Assembly: GCA_016296575.1 (NCBI GenBank)
Contig: JAEDJA010000030.1
Location: forward strand, 1 to 30,874
From: Treponema sp.
GTDB lineage: Bacteria > Spirochaetota > Spirochaetia > Treponematales > Treponemataceae
Direction: 5' to 3'
DNA: 30,874 nucleotides
Position numbers and translations under genes: made by a program. Below, piece by piece: positions 24,259-30,874 of this stretch (within the stretch, counting starts at the first letter, position 1; every line of letters starts with the position of its first letter). The notes under the pieces are model-generated. The model saw nothing but the letters and a program-made list of their open reading frames with translations, was not told where the DNA came from and did not search any database.

Positions 24259-25840
24259 AAACCTGGAATTATTTAAAAATAGATTTCCAGCTCTTTACCA
24301 ACGTCTCTCTGACAGCATTAAAGCTTTTTCTCCTGGTGAATACTGGGTAGAAAAGGCAAAAAATGGTGAATTGACTGCAACCTTTAACAACACAAGGCTC
24401 CATTCCTCCTATAATCCCAGCCGCGAAGCAGAATCAACACTGAATAAAGCAGTTTTGGAAAACACAGAGAACCTGATTTTTTTTGGTGCAGGTCTTGGAT
24501 ACAATCTCCTTTCCGCATCAAAAATTTTTCCGGGGAAAACCCTTGTCTACATTGAAAAAAGTGTTTCGCGATTTTTGGAAATGTTATGGCACACAGATTT
24601 ACAAGCCCTATTTTCCATGGAAAAATGCATTATTGCCGTAGAAGCTGATCCTCAGGAAATCTCCCCTGTTTTTACCCCATGCACCTATGAAAATACCGTT
24701 CTATTTGAAAACCCGGCCTTTATTTCTGGAGAAAAAGATTATTTTGACGCCATAAAAGCTTCCATAAGAAGCTGTCAGAACCGTCACCAGATTAACGAAA
24801 ATACTAAAAAGAAATTTGGAAAACTATGGATCCGAAACGGGCTTAAAAACCTTGATAAAAATCAGGAGCTTTCGGGAGTTTGCATTTATCTAAACGGAGC
24901 TGAAAACCTGAATCTGCCATTTTTAGTTATTGCGGCAGGTCCAAGTCTGGAAACAGTTCTTCCAAGAATTAAAGAACTAAAGGAAAAAGCAGTCTGTGTA
25001 TGTGTTGATACAGCTCTTTCTGCCCTTCTGAAAGCTGGTGTTGAACCGGATTTCATTGTACTTACAGATCCACAATACTGGGCTTACCGCCACATTTCAG
25101 GTCTTTCTTCACCATCCAGTGTACTAATAACTGAAAGCAGCGTTTATCCTTCCGTATTCCGATTTAACTGCCGGAAAACAGTACTTTGTTCATCACTTTT
25201 TCCTTGGGGACAGTACTTTGAAAATATATTCGGTGCAAAAGGGACTCTTGGAAGCGGCGGTTCAGTAGCAAGTTCAGCCTTCAATTTCTGTGTGTTGGCA
25301 GGTGCTAGAGAAATTCTTTTTGCAGGAATGGATCTTTCTTTTACAAAAAACCAGACCCACATAAAAGGAAGCACTTTTGAGCAGGCGGTTTTTACATCAA
25401 ACAGAAAGAACAAAACAGGTGAAAGTGCAACCTGCGGGACTGTATTTTCGGCAGATATTTCAATAAAATCAGATTACAACGGTAATCCGGTTCTTACTGA
25501 CAGCAGAATGAAAATGTTTGCCTGGTGGTTTGAAAAGCGAATTGATGAATTAAGACTCAATAAAAACAATGCATCAAATAAAAATACAATTTCCATTAAA
25601 ACCATTACTCCACAAAGTATGGTTGTAGGTGGCATTGAAAAAAGCAGTGCAGAAGAATTTCTTTCCAGTCACAAAGACACTGCACAATTGAAAAAACAGT
25701 TTTTTGCCTGTGAAAAAAGAGAAGCTGCATCAATATGGAACAAAGAATTGTTTCAAAAAGAAAAAGAACGTTTTTACAAGCTTATAGAAAAAAAAGATGA
25801 GAGTATAAAAGAAATTCTGGAGTATACAAACTTATTATGA
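24239..25840 (+). CDS. DUF115 / motility-associated-factor (Maf)-like protein
   Basis: 533 aa, with no signal or membrane helix, so cytoplasmic. The central part has the DUF115 (MptE-like) hallmark PFLVIAAGPSLETVLPRIKE (227-246) followed by CVDTALSALLKAGVEPDFIV (255-274) and TDPQY. An earlier glycine loop (IFFGAGLGYNLL, 80-91) is also typical. Relatives are called motility accessory factors and are thought to move nonulosonic-acid sugars to flagellin; others are hydroxymethylpterin kinases. Treponemal flagellins are glycosylated, so a flagellin sugar transferase is attractive but inferred. It starts at TTG inside the ftsI 3' end and overlaps dacA by four bases, so it is translated within a cell-wall gene cluster. 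No better downstream start is seen. Confidence 0.78.
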   Translation: MNSIWNKNLELFKNRFPALYQRLSDSIKAFSPGEYWVEKAKNGELTATFNNTRLHSSYNPSREAESTLNKAVLENTENLIFFGAGLGYNLLSASKIFPGKTLVYIEKSVSRFLEMLWHTDLQALFSMEKCIIAVEADPQEISPVFTPCTYENTVLFENPAFISGEKDYFDAIKASIRSCQNRHQINENTKKKFGKLWIRNGLKNLDKNQELSGVCIYLNGAENLNLPFLVIAAGPSLETVLPRIKELKEKAVCVCVDTALSALLKAGVEPDFIVLTDPQYWAYRHISGLSSPSSVLITESSVYPSVFRFNCRKTVLCSSLFPWGQYFENIFGAKGTLGSGGSVASSAFNFCVLAGAREILFAGMDLSFTKNQTHIKGSTFEQAVFTSNRKNKTGESATCGTVFSADISIKSDYNGNPVLTDSRMKMFAWWFEKRIDELRLNKNNASNKNTISIKTITPQSMVVGGIEKSSAEEFLSSHKDTAQLKKQFFACEKREAASIWNKELFQKEKERFYKLIEKKDESIKEILEYTNLL

Positions 25841-27252
25841 AAAAATCACTTAAACTTTCAATCATCATTATTCCATGTGCACTTATTCTTTCATTTTTTG
25901 CTTTTACTGGTCTTAGGTTTGCAAAAATAACTATGGCTGAAAGTGCCACAACTCTTTCACAGGAAGAAAATACCGCTCTAAAAAATCAGCTTAAATCTAT
26001 TTATTCAGATAAATATTCCAATTTAAAATCACTTCCCTACAATCTTTCAAAAACTGAACTTGATATACAGGCAAAAGCTGCAATTCTAATTGACACATCT
26101 AATGGTTGTATTCTTTATGAAAAAAATGCAGACGAAATAATACCACCGGCAAGTATGACAAAGCTTTTCTCGATGTATGTAGTTTTTGAAGATGTAATGA
26201 GCGGAAAACTTGCTTTTGACCAGGAAATTGACCTTCCACCTGAAGCCTGGGCCTGCAATGCACCGCCACATTCATCCCTTATGTTTTTGGGAAAAGGTCA
26301 TCATGTTACGGTAGATGAGCTTTTAAAAGGTACTTCAATCAGTTCTGGAAATGATGCGGCTTATGCTCTTGCTTATGCCACAAGTGGGTCCATGGATAAT
26401 TTTATTGACAGAATGAACAGTCTTGCAGATAGATTTGGTCTTAATGAAACTCATTTTGTTGAAGCAAGCGGTTATTCTGAACTCAACTCCACCACCGCCC
26501 GTCAGATGGCTGATTTTGCAAGGCGTTACATCAATTTTTATCCTGATGCCATAGAAAAATATCACTCAATTCAAAGCTTTACTTATCCTAAAAAAGAAAA
26601 TATGGCTGACGGTGATATTTACAAAGCCCAGGACTGGAGTGCAGGATTACCAGAACATATAACAATGGGAATTACCCAGCAGAACACAAACCCGCTTTTA
26701 GGAAAACTTGATGGTGTTGACGGACTTAAAACCGGCTACATTGATGAAAGCGGTTACAATCTGGCATTAACAGCCCGAAGAAAGGGCACCCGTTTTCTTT
26801 CGGTGACTATGGGAGGACCTGGAAATAATGCCCGGGAAGGAAATGCTGGTCGGGTTCATGATGGAAAAGAACTTATGGAATGGGCTTTTTCAACTTTCAA
26901 AGATTATACAAATATGAAGGCTGTAAAATCGTATTTTGTAAGAACCAGCGGTGCTAAAACTATTTCTGTTAATCTGATTCCAGCTTACATTCCAGAAAGC
27001 CTTACAGTTCCCTTTATTTATGGAAATAGTGTTGAAGAAAGCGTGGAAAATGTTCGGGTGTTACTTAATCTCCCCAAAAAAATTGATATTTCGGCAAACC
27101 CAGGCGATATTCTTGGAAAAATAAGCTTTACTCTTGGTGATACAGTTCTTGAAAGTATTCCTCTTGTATGCGACCGTGAAATAAAAAAGGCAGGTCCTTT
27201 GACCCGCCTTGCAGACACCATTGTTTGGGCAATTATTGGTATGAAAGATTAG
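25837..27252 (+). CDS. D-alanyl-D-alanine carboxypeptidase (DacA/PBP5 family)
   Basis: 471 aa. Trims the terminal D-alanine from peptidoglycan peptides. An N-terminal hydrophobic segment (about 8-27) exports it. Catalytic motifs: S106-K109 in PPASMTKLF, S170-G-N172 in SISSGNDAA, K298-T-G in DGLKTGYIDESGYN. The C-terminal beta-sandwich of the family (about 350-450, FVRTSGAKTISVNL) is present. The last residues are moderately hydrophobic (LADTIVWAIIGM) and could be the amphipathic membrane tail of PBP5-type enzymes. It overlaps the upstream DUF115 gene as ATGA and its stop codon overlaps the stop of the convergent apt gene. Confidence 0.92.
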   Translation: MKKSLKLSIIIIPCALILSFFAFTGLRFAKITMAESATTLSQEENTALKNQLKSIYSDKYSNLKSLPYNLSKTELDIQAKAAILIDTSNGCILYEKNADEIIPPASMTKLFSMYVVFEDVMSGKLAFDQEIDLPPEAWACNAPPHSSLMFLGKGHHVTVDELLKGTSISSGNDAAYALAYATSGSMDNFIDRMNSLADRFGLNETHFVEASGYSELNSTTARQMADFARRYINFYPDAIEKYHSIQSFTYPKKENMADGDIYKAQDWSAGLPEHITMGITQQNTNPLLGKLDGVDGLKTGYIDESGYNLALTARRKGTRFLSVTMGGPGNNAREGNAGRVHDGKELMEWAFSTFKDYTNMKAVKSYFVRTSGAKTISVNLIPAYIPESLTVPFIYGNSVEESVENVRVLLNLPKKIDISANPGDILGKISFTLGDTVLESIPLVCDREIKKAGPLTRLADTIVWAIIGMKD

Positions 27253-27785
27253 TCTCCTGCATAATTAATGAGGGTTGTTACCTTAGAAGGAGATAGAACT
27301 TCTTCATATTTAAGATCAGGAAGACCGATTACGCCAAAGAAATCTGAAACTGTTGCTCCACCCTGTTCAAGAAGATTTCGGGCTGCAGCAAGAGTTCCAC
27401 CTGTTGCAATTAGATCATCAACAACAAGAACGTTCATGCCAGGTTTAACATCGGCTTTGTGAACTTCTACTTCGGCAGTACCATATTCAAGCTCATATTT
27501 ACAGGTATATGTGTCCCCAGGAAGCTTTCCTTTTTTTCGGATAAGAATCAGCGGAAGACCAGTAAGTTCTGCAAAAGCACCTGCAAAAATAAAGCCCCGG
27601 GATTCAACACCGGCAACGGCATCAATCTTTGAATCTTTGTAAAGATTGATCATTCGGTCAATGCAGAATTTATAAGCTTTAGGATTTGTAAGCACACTTG
27701 TAATGTCATAAAAAAGGATTCCAGGCTTAGGAAAGTCAGGAACACGTCGAATGGAATCATCCAGGAATTTTACATCTTCTGTCAT
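27249..27785 (-). CDS. apt: Adenine phosphoribosyltransferase
   Basis: 178 aa. Salvages adenine with PRPP to make AMP, in the cytoplasm. The signatures are clear: IRRVPDFPKPGILFYDIT (12-29), GVESRGFIFAGAFA (59-72), RKKGKLPG (83-90) and the PRPP loop VLVVDDLIATGGTLAAA (119-135). The length is normal. Stop codons of apt and dacA share bases (TTAG), so the two genes converge with no spacer. A consensus promoter ends 10 nt before the ATG, leaving a leader of only a few nucleotides. Confidence 0.95.
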   Translation of the reverse strand: MTEDVKFLDDSIRRVPDFPKPGILFYDITSVLTNPKAYKFCIDRMINLYKDSKIDAVAGVESRGFIFAGAFAELTGLPLILIRKKGKLPGDTYTCKYELEYGTAEVEVHKADVKPGMNVLVVDDLIATGGTLAAARNLLEQGGATVSDFFGVIGLPDLKYEEVLSPSKVTTLINYAGD

Positions 27786-27795
27786 AATAAAACCT

Positions 27796-27824
27796 ATTAT
27801 ATGTCACTTTAGTTAATTTGGCAA
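27796..27824 (-). promoter_or_regulatory. Sigma-70 promoter of apt
   Basis: On the minus strand: TTGCCA (27824-27819), 17-bp spacer, TATAAT (27801-27796). The ATG lies 10 nt further on, so the expected leader is about 3-4 nt. The intervening AGG is a weak ribosome site at best. Confidence 0.75.
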
Positions 27825-27841
27825 ATATACTGTAAATCAAC

Positions 27842-27887
27842 AAAAAAAAAATCCTCCTACAGTAAACTGCATCACCATAGAAGGATT
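27842..27887 (-). terminator. Intrinsic terminator of pnp
   Basis: On the minus strand AATCCTTCTA (27887-27878) pairs with TAGGAGGATT (27859-27850), 10 pairs with one G-U, with an 18-nt loop, followed by a T-run of about 10 (plus-strand A42-A51). It lies about 110 bp past the pnp stop and just upstream of the apt promoter, separating the two units. Confidence 0.8.
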
Positions 27888-27912
27888 ATTATTGACTGAT
27901 TTTTAGTATCGA

Positions 27913-28023
27913 TTACTGTTCAAGTGCATCGATGGCGTGGCCGCTGGCAGGCTTTAGCATTCTACCTGTTTTGCCACGCATGTAGTTTTACTTCGTAAAA
28001 CTACTGTTCAATTGCGTCAATAT
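27913..28023 (-). repeat. Duplicated pnp 3' tail separated by two hairpins
   Basis: The last bases of pnp (ATTGACGCAATTGAACAGTA, ending in the stop) recur about 88 bp downstream as ATCGATGCACTTGAACAGTA, 17 of 20 identical. The second copy would encode AIDALEQ-stop and is out of frame with pnp. Between them are a perfect 10-bp hairpin with a 3-nt loop (GTAGTTTTAC with GTAAAACTAC, overlapping the stop codon) and a second hairpin with outer stem GCGTGGC/GCCACGC and inner stem CAGG/CCTG. This looks like a palindromic element inserted near the gene end with a duplicated tail. Confidence 0.65.
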
Positions 28024-30100
28024 AGCTAAGATTCAGTCTTCCCTGTTTGTCTACTTCAAGAAGTTTTACAGGAATAACCTGTCCTTCTGTCAAAACGTCT
28101 GTAACTTTGCTTACGCGAGTTTTAGACAGTTTAGAAATATGACAGAGGCCTTCTTTTCCAGGAAGGATTTCAATGAATGCACCAAAGTCCATGATACGTT
28201 TAACTGTTCCCTGGTAGATTGTTCCAACTTCTGGATCTTCTGTAATTCCCTTAACAGCCTTTTTAGCAGCTTCTGCATCAAGTCCGTTTTTAGAGTAGAT
28301 TGTAACAGTTCCGTCATCATCAGTGTTGATTGTAACGTTGTACTGTGAGCAGAGAGCTTTAACATTCTTTCCGCCAGGTCCAATAAGAGCACCAATCTTA
28401 TCTACCGGGATTTTCATTGTAAGAATCTGTGGAGCGTTCTTAGCCAGTGGAGCTGGTTTGTCGATACATTTTTCCATAATTGAAAGGATGTGCATACGAC
28501 CAGCACGGGCCTGTTCCATAGCTTTTTTCATGATTTCAGTTGTAACACCGGCAATCTTAATATCCATCTGGAAACCAGTAATACCGTCTTTTGTACCTGC
28601 TACTTTGAAGTCCATGTCTCCAAGGTGATCTTCTTCACCAAGGATATCAGAAAGGATCTTATAACGTCCGTATGGATTGTCTCCTTCTGGTTCTGTAATA
28701 AGACCCATAGCAATACCGGCAACCATTTTCTTCATTGGAACACCGGCAGCAAGCATACAGAGTGTACCACCACAAGTAGAAGCCTGTGAAGAAGAACCGT
28801 TAGATTCCATGATTTCAGAAACTACGCGGATTGTATATGGGAATTCTTCGCGGCTTGGAACCATAGCTTCAAGTGAGCGGCGAGCAAGGTTTCCGTGACC
28901 GATTTCGCGGCGGCCAGTTGTAAGACGACCTGTTTCACCAACTGAATATGGCGGGAAGTTATAGTGGAGGATGAAGTTTTCGCTTCTGTCTCCGTCGATA
29001 TCATCGTATGTCTGTTCGTCCATAGCTGTACCAAGTGTACAAACTGCCAAAGACTGTGTTTCGCCACGTGTGAAAAGTGCACTTCCGTGTGGAGTTGGCA
29101 GAACGTTGATTTCACATGTAATTGGGCGGATTTCGTCAACTTTACGGCCGTCAACACGAACACCGTCATCAAGAATAGACTTGCGAAGGAGTTTGTACTG
29201 GATGTCGTCCATAAGGGCTGCGAAAAGCTTTGCCTGCATTTCATCAGCAAGCTGTTCAGCGTGGTTAGCTTTTACCTGAGCGATTGCATCGTGAATAGCA
29301 ATACCACGGTTGATTTTTGAATCTTTGAAGCATGCAACTTTAAGAAGTGGTGTTGCTTCAGCTTCGATTGCTTCTGCATTTTCAAGAGTTACATCAAGTG
29401 GGTTCAGCGGAAGTTTTTCTTTTCCACATTTTGCAACCAGTTCTTCCTGAAGTGCACACATGTCTTTGATGAATTTTTCAGCTTCAGCAAGAGCGCCAAG
29501 CATTACTTCTTCAGAAACTTCTTTTGCACCACCTTCAACCATTGTGAAACCGTCTTTTGTACCGGCTACTACAATTTCCAGATCCCCTTCTTCGATTTCT
29601 TTGAAAGTTGGGTTGATGATGTATTTTCCGTTCTTGTAACCAACACGACAAGCTGCGATTGGTCCGTGGAATGGAATGTCCGAAATACAAGTTGCTGCAG
29701 AAGCGGCAAGAACAGCCAGGATATCCTGTGTGTGTACGCCATCAGCTGAAACACAAGTTGGAACAATCTGAAGTTCGTGTCCGAATGAAGGTTCAAAAAG
29801 TGGACGCATTGGGCGGTCAATAAGACGGCTTACGAGAATTTCTTTATCTTTTGGACGGCTTTCACGTTTTACAAAACCACCAGGGATTTTTCCTGCTGCG
29901 TAAAATTTTTCATTGTATTCAACAGTTACTGGAACAAAGTCCTGTCCTTCTGTAACTGAAGAAGAAGCACAAATAGTTGCAATAACAGCGGCTCCGCCCC
30001 ACTGAGCGTAAACACAACCGTTAGCCTGTTTACCGATTTTTCCTGTTTCCAAAATCAGGTCGGCGTCTCCAAGTCTGTAGGTTACTCTTTCTACTGACAT
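28001..30100 (-). CDS. pnp: Polyribonucleotide nucleotidyltransferase (PNPase)
   Basis: 699 aa; a phosphate-dependent 3'-5' exoribonuclease of mRNA decay, cytoplasmic trimer. Domains in order: first RNase PH (about 1-145), linking helical domain, second RNase PH with catalytic-core phrases (RPITCEINVLPTPHGSALFT, FPPYSVGETG, SNGSSSQASTCGGTLC), KH domain (KIGALIGPGGKNVKAL, about 570-585) and C-terminal S1 domain (GTVKRIMDFGAFIEILPGKE, about 632-651). All domains are complete. A strong AGGAG ribosome site lies 7 nt before the ATG. rpsO, which often precedes pnp, is absent. Instead there is a repeat-rich noncoding stretch that probably forms a long leader. Confidence 0.96.
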   Translation of the reverse strand: MSVERVTYRLGDADLILETGKIGKQANGCVYAQWGGAAVIATICASSSVTEGQDFVPVTVEYNEKFYAAGKIPGGFVKRESRPKDKEILVSRLIDRPMRPLFEPSFGHELQIVPTCVSADGVHTQDILAVLAASAATCISDIPFHGPIAACRVGYKNGKYIINPTFKEIEEGDLEIVVAGTKDGFTMVEGGAKEVSEEVMLGALAEAEKFIKDMCALQEELVAKCGKEKLPLNPLDVTLENAEAIEAEATPLLKVACFKDSKINRGIAIHDAIAQVKANHAEQLADEMQAKLFAALMDDIQYKLLRKSILDDGVRVDGRKVDEIRPITCEINVLPTPHGSALFTRGETQSLAVCTLGTAMDEQTYDDIDGDRSENFILHYNFPPYSVGETGRLTTGRREIGHGNLARRSLEAMVPSREEFPYTIRVVSEIMESNGSSSQASTCGGTLCMLAAGVPMKKMVAGIAMGLITEPEGDNPYGRYKILSDILGEEDHLGDMDFKVAGTKDGITGFQMDIKIAGVTTEIMKKAMEQARAGRMHILSIMEKCIDKPAPLAKNAPQILTMKIPVDKIGALIGPGGKNVKALCSQYNVTINTDDDGTVTIYSKNGLDAEAAKKAVKGITEDPEVGTIYQGTVKRIMDFGAFIEILPGKEGLCHISKLSKTRVSKVTDVLTEGQVIPVKLLEVDKQGRLNLSYIDAIEQ

Positions 30101-30266
30101 TGTTTTCTCCTAAAAAAGCTTCCTGATTTTCATAAGGAACAAGATTAAATAAACTGGTTGGGTGTGTAAGGTTGCTGGCAACCGGTGTTCTATAGCAAAG
30201 CGTTAAAAAAAAATGCACTGCATTATTTAGCTTTACCTATATTACTCCCCCTGGCTTCAAAGTCCT

Positions 30267-30289
30267 GTGATTTCGACAAGCTCAATCAC
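30267..30289. repeat. Palindromic repeat with TTCGACAAGCTCAAT core
   Basis: GTGATT (30267-30272) and AATCAC (30284-30289) flank the core TTCGACAAGCTC. The same core, as TTCGACGAGCTCAAT, sits in the middle of the MITE-like element at 30417-30431. Two copies within 150 bp indicate a dispersed intergenic repeat family. Confidence 0.65.
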
Positions 30290-30311
30290 CGTCCTTTTCC
30301 GCTACCCCCTC

Positions 30312-30334
30312 TGCGGGCTCAAACGTCGCCCGCA
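30312..30334. repeat. GC-rich inverted repeat
   Basis: TGCGGGC (30312-30318) pairs perfectly with GCCCGCA (30328-30334) around a 9-nt loop. It is much more GC-rich than its surroundings. It would form a stable hairpin in the predicted pnp leader. Confidence 0.6.
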
Positions 30335-30368
30335 ACGCCTGCTTACTTAATCTTGTTTCCTATCCTTA

Positions 30369-30464
30369 GAGACTGTCCAATAAGTTTGCATTACAGTCAT
30401 TTAGTGTAGCAGTCATTTCGACGAGCTCAATGAGCGCTACACTCATTACTTTTGGGACAGCCCC
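30369..30464. mobile_element. MITE-like element with 17-bp terminal inverted repeats and TA flanks
   Basis: 96 bp. Left end GAGACTGTCCAATAAGT (30369-30385); right end, read inward, GGGGCTGTCCCAAAAGT (30464-30448); 13 of 17 match. It is flanked on both sides by TA (30367-30368 and 30465-30466), the target duplication made by IS630/Tc1-mariner type transposases. Inside, AGTGTAGC (30403-30410) and GCTACACT (30436-30443) form a nested palindrome around the TTCGACGAGCTCAAT core. It encodes nothing and would depend on a transposase elsewhere. Confidence 0.65.
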
Positions 30465-30515
30465 TATCAGGAAACCGAATTATTTTAAATCCAAAAACTT
30501 TGGACAATACACTTA

Positions 30516-30544
30516 ATAATAGAAGATTAACATTTTTTTTTCAA
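30516..30544 (-). promoter_or_regulatory. Probable pnp promoter
   Basis: On the minus strand: TTGAAA (30544-30539), 17-bp spacer, TATTAT (30521-30516). The expected start near 30509 gives a leader of about 400 nt before the pnp ATG. No closer promoter of similar quality was seen. Confidence 0.5.
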
Positions 30545-30638
30545 TGTATGAGACTATTTTTGTTTTAACAGATTTTCATCACTTACTTAGAAAACTATGC
30601 AATATGAAGTGGTAAGTATAATCTCCATATACCTGGAT

Positions 30639-30874
30639 TTAGTTACCTGATTCGTATTTAGCTAGTTTATTTTCAAGTTCCTTTATTTTGGCTTCGTATG
30701 TTTTTGTGGCTTCAGCTTTTCCTTCCTCACGGCCTTCTTTACGTCCTTCTTCCAGGCCTTCTTCACGAGCAATTTTTAATTCTGATGCAATATGAGTTTT
30801 CCAGATATATCTTTTGTTTGTAAGAAAATCGTACATTCTAGTTTTCACCTCAGAAAAATGAACCAGCAAAAAAT
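30639..30874 (-). CDS. C-terminal part of an Rpn / PD-(D/E)XK family protein, cut by window edge
   Basis: The frame stays open to the end of the window, so the N-terminal catalytic part lies outside; about 78 residues are visible. The segment AREEGLEEGRKEGREEGKAE followed by a Lys/Glu coiled coil (IKELENKLAKY) is the typical low-complexity tail of Rpn-type putative transposase/nuclease proteins (PD-(D/E)XK family), which are common and often multi-copy in treponemes. The catalytic motif cannot be checked here. The tail's DNA is a degenerate repeat and likely hypervariable. Whether the full gene is intact is unknown. Confidence 0.6.
   Translation of the reverse strand, partial: FLLVHFSEVKTRMYDFLTNKRYIWKTHIASELKIAREEGLEEGRKEGREEGKAEATKTYEAKIKELENKLAKYESGN

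Larger units (their letters stand above)
30120..30473. repeat. Long inverted repeat, one arm split by an insertion
   Basis: Left arm: TTCCTGAT (30120-30127) and GGAACAAGATTAA (30136-30148). Right arm: TTAATCTTGTTTCC (30347-30360) and ATCAGGAA (30466-30473). If the 96-bp element at 30369-30464 is removed, the right arm becomes continuous and lines up with the left arm over about 30 bases, so the inverted repeat appears older than the insertion. Confidence 0.6.
30101..30638. other. Repeat-rich noncoding region upstream of pnp
   Basis: 538 bp without a credible gene. On the minus strand it begins with a consensus-like promoter (30516-30544) and continues as a probable pnp leader of about 400 nt. 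It holds a 96-bp MITE-like element, a split inverted repeat, two further palindromes, a GGTTGC/GCAACC hairpin at 30170-30183 and a small hairpin TCCAAA/TTTGGA at 30490-30504. Its GC-rich blocks (30240-30340) differ in composition from the AT-rich flanks, as expected of repeats. Confidence 0.7.

Noticed and set aside
27842..28000. pnp as a broken gene with its true end downstream
   Set aside because: The tail copy is out of frame and pnp already has complete KH and S1 domains with a normal end; duplication explains the pattern better.
28490..29320. Open frames of about 100-140 codons on the plus strand and shifted minus frames inside pnp
   Set aside because: They are shadows of the pnp frame, with no ribosome sites and no recognisable protein features.
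30185..30409. A 74-codon plus-strand open frame in the repeat region
   Set aside because: It runs across palindromes and repeat ends, has no ribosome site, and its sequence looks like translated repeats.
30490..30504. TCCAAA/TTTGGA hairpin as a terminator of the Rpn-like gene
   Set aside because: The stem is only 6 bp with a 3-nt loop and a poor T-tail, and it falls right after the predicted pnp transcription start.
30698..30775. Possible CRISPR or coding minisatellite in the Rpn-like tail
   Set aside because: The repeats are short, degenerate and in frame, giving a Glu/Gly/Arg-rich coiled tail; there are no spacers.

Overview
The window is about 31 kb of chromosome from a spirochaete, most likely a gut or rumen Treponema. 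The evidence is a cheA-cheW-cheX-cheY operon in the treponemal order, a CheW fused to a CheR-like domain, an alaS / SurA-like / nusB cluster as I recall it from T. pallidum, AT-rich DNA, many spirochaete-type lipoproteins, and a GH5 cellulase-family lipoprotein that fits a plant-fibre habitat. The species cannot be named from the sequence alone.

Layout. 1-4937 (minus): chemotaxis operon cheA, cheW-cheR-like, cheX, cheY, ending in a strong intrinsic terminator with phased T-tracts beyond it. 5100-6329 (plus): a predicted outer-membrane protein behind a good FliA (sigma-28) promoter. 6330-6580: an intergenic region with a near-consensus promoter, a structured ~100-nt noncoding transcript candidate and a terminator, then a tandem 12-bp repeat and a second consensus promoter placed so that argH would be leaderless. 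6581-10297 (plus): argH and a complete polar amino-acid ABC importer. 10314-17239 (minus): an uncharacterised anchored protein, alaS, a SurA-like chaperone, nusB and a TPR lipoprotein. 17330-18646 (plus): GH5 lipoprotein. 18654-22305 (minus): LysM/M23 peptidase, a small zinc-ribbon/coiled-coil protein and a propeller protein with a degenerate polysaccharide-deacetylase domain. 22390-27252 (plus): class B PBP, DUF115/Maf-like protein and D-Ala-D-Ala carboxypeptidase, overlapping genes. 27249-30100 (minus): apt and pnp. 30101-30638: repeat-rich noncoding DNA forming the probable pnp leader. 30639-30874 (minus): C-terminal end of an Rpn/PD-(D/E)XK-type protein cut by the window edge.

How the genes fit together: there are three cell-biology themes. 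The first is motility sensing (che operon plus a putative sigma-28 outer-membrane protein). The second is envelope growth (PBP, carboxypeptidase, M23 peptidase, SurA-like chaperone, deacetylase-like protein). The third is housekeeping translation and RNA turnover (alaS, nusB, pnp, apt).

The most interesting material is noncoding: the candidate small RNA before argH; several promoters whose -10 box lies only 6-8 nt before the start codon (leaderless mRNAs); a duplicated pnp 3' tail separated by two hairpins; and a 96-bp MITE-like element with TA flanks inserted into one arm of an older inverted repeat in the pnp leader. The ends of this element also make up the che operon terminator. No tRNA, rRNA, CRISPR array or complete insertion sequence was seen.
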